Positions 4,949 through 6,009 of a DNA stretch of 6,009 nucleotides are shown in pieces. This DNA comes from Dokdonella sp. (lineage in GTDB: Bacteria; Pseudomonadota; Gammaproteobacteria; Xanthomonadales; Rhodanobacteraceae). The DNA is taken from assembly GCA_030150315.1 (NCBI GenBank), contig JASLGB010000300.1, positions 1-6,009 on the forward strand. The letters are read 5' to 3'. A model generated the notes under the pieces. It had not been told where the DNA came from, made no database searches, and saw only the letters and a program-made list of their open reading frames with translations. Positions within the stretch are counted from its first letter, which is position 1. The number at the start of each line of letters is the position of its first letter. The position numbers and the translations under genes are program-made.

Positions 4949-6009
4949 TTACGCCGCTCCTGCATTCGAGTAGCCGCTGCCGATCGACAGCCCCTTGAGC
5001 TTGCGGCCGCCATGCACCCAGCCGGTGATCGCGTGGGTCACGGTGACCGACGTGAACATCGAGGTCAGGATGCCGATGAACAGCGTCACGCCGAAGCCGC
5101 GGATGGCGCCGGAACCCAGCGTCATCAGCGCGAATGCGGCCAGCAGGTGCGTCACGTTGGCGTCGAGAATCGTCGCCCAGGCCTTGTCGTAACCGGCGCG
5201 GATCGCCGCCAGCGGCGTCGAACCATTGCGCAATTCCTCGCGCACGCGCTCGCAGATCAGCACGTTCGCGTCGATCGCCATGCCCAGTGTCAACACGATG
5301 CCCGCGATGCCCGGCATCGTCAGCGTCACGCCGATGGCCGACATGATCGCCAGCAGCAACACGAGGTTGAAGAACAGCGCGATGTCGGCGATCAAGCCAA
5401 ACACCCAGTAGTAGAACGCCATGAAGAGGAGCACGGCCGCCAGCCCGATCAGGACCGCGCCGACGCCCTTCTTGATGTTGTCGGCGCCAAGGCTCGGGCC
5501 GATCACGCGCTCCTCGACGATGTCCATCGGTGCGGCGAGCGAGCCGGAACGCAGCATCAGCGCCAGATCGGAAGCTTCCTTGTTGCTGCCGAGGCCGCTG
5601 GTCTGGAACTGGTTGGAGAACACGCCGCGGATGTTGGCGACACTGATGACCTCTTCGGTCACCTTGGTGCTGCGCACTTCCTTGCCGTCGATGATCTTGG
5701 TTTCCGGCGTGCGCTCGATGTAGACCACCGCCATCGGCTTGCCGACGTTCTGCGAGGTGAAGTCGAGCATCTTCTTGCCGCCGACCGCGTTCAGTCGCAC
5801 CGACACCGCCGGCGTGCCGCTCTGCGGATCGGGCTGGCTCGACGCGTCGACCATTTCGTCGCCGCTGACGATGACCTTCTTCTTCAGCAGCACCGGCTGC
5901 CGCTGGCCACCGGGGCCGAGCTCGCGACGGTAGTAGAGCTTGCTCTCGGGGGGAACAACGCCACCGTTGGCCGCGTCCAGCGCATTGGAGCTTTCATCCA
6001 CGGCGCGGT
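4949..6009 (-). CDS. secD: Protein translocase subunit SecD, C-terminal part (5' end outside window)
   Basis: SecD is the larger subunit of the proton-driven SecDF complex. The frame stays open to the window edge; the GTG at 6001 is not the true start. About 350 residues are visible of the roughly 615 usual for the family, so the N-terminal TM and much of the first periplasmic domain are missing. Numbering from the 6001 codon: the remaining P1 domain includes VSVRLNAVGGKKMLDFT (66-82), EEVISVANIRGVFSNQFQ (116-133) and the joining motif MLRSGSLAAPMDIVEERVIGPSLGAD (149-174, key LRSGSL and GPSLGAD). Then come TM segments about 181-200, 204-225, 228-249, 276-297 and 303-326. TM4 carries GMAIDANVLICERVREEL; D244 corresponds to the proton-pathway aspartate of E. 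coli SecD (D519). The C-terminus HGGRKLKGLSIG is followed by a short small-residue tail. yajC would be expected upstream, outside this window. The reading frame is intact and the call is secure. Confidence 0.98.
   Translation of the reverse strand, partial: RAVDESSNALDAANGGVVPPESKLYYRRELGPGGQRQPVLLKKKVIVSGDEMVDASSQPDPQSGTPAVSVRLNAVGGKKMLDFTSQNVGKPMAVVYIERTPETKIIDGKEVRSTKVTEEVISVANIRGVFSNQFQTSGLGSNKEASDLALMLRSGSLAAPMDIVEERVIGPSLGADNIKKGVGAVLIGLAAVLLFMAFYYWVFGLIADIALFFNLVLLLAIMSAIGVTLTMPGIAGIVLTLGMAIDANVLICERVREELRNGSTPLAAIRAGYDKAWATILDANVTHLLAAFALMTLGSGAIRGFGVTLFIGILTSMFTSVTVTHAITGWVHGGRKLKGLSIGSGYSNAGAA
4957..4961 (-). promoter_or_regulatory. Ribosome binding site of secF inside the end of secD
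   Basis: Read on the minus strand, AGGAG lies eight bases before the secF ATG (4948-4946) and within the last codons of secD. The secD TAA (4951-4949) abuts this ATG with no bases between, which suggests translational coupling of the two subunits. Confidence 0.85.

Noticed and set aside
5999..6001. GTG as the true start of SecD
   Set aside because: The visible protein begins within the periplasmic domain and lacks the first membrane segment, so the gene must continue past the window edge.

Overview
The window is ordinary chromosomal DNA from a high-GC bacterium (roughly two thirds G+C by eye, with G/C-ending codons dominating). The SecD and SecF sequences, the order secD-secF, a SPINDLY-type O-GlcNAc transferase and a class I polyphosphate kinase 2 suggest a gammaproteobacterium. 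Lysobacterales/Xanthomonadales (Rhodanobacteraceae-like) is my best guess, made from remembered sequence resemblance and not from any search. I see no phage, transposon, CRISPR, tRNA or rRNA signal.

Layout. On the plus strand, bases 1-2699 hold three closely spaced genes: the C-terminal catalytic part of a SPINDLY/OGT-family glycosyltransferase (5' end outside the window), a MoaB/MogA-type molybdenum cofactor protein, and a PPK2-family polyphosphate kinase. The gaps are 41 and 27 bp, so the three could share a transcript, although their functions are not obviously linked. A 239-bp non-coding gap (2700-2938) with GC-rich inverted repeats follows. Next is a plus-strand integral membrane protein of the DUF1295 (steroid 5-alpha-reductase-like) family with an unusual proline/arginine-rich C-terminal tail. 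A perfect 13-bp hairpin flanked by A and T tracts (3954-3984) is a bidirectional intrinsic terminator between convergent units. On the minus strand, 4007-6009 holds secF and the 3' part of secD, joined stop-to-start.

How the genes relate. SecD and SecF form one membrane complex that uses the proton motive force to help SecYEG-translocated proteins leave the translocon. The plus-strand genes look like independent housekeeping or accessory functions: protein glycosylation, Mo-cofactor maturation, polyphosphate/nucleotide energy metabolism, and a membrane enzyme of unknown substrate.

I found no convincing new multi-gene system. The points most worth a second look are the DUF1295 C-terminal extension and its poorly placed ribosome-binding site, the MogA-like aspartates in the MoaB homologue, a lysine in the SecF TM4 motif, and the competing hairpins after ppk2.
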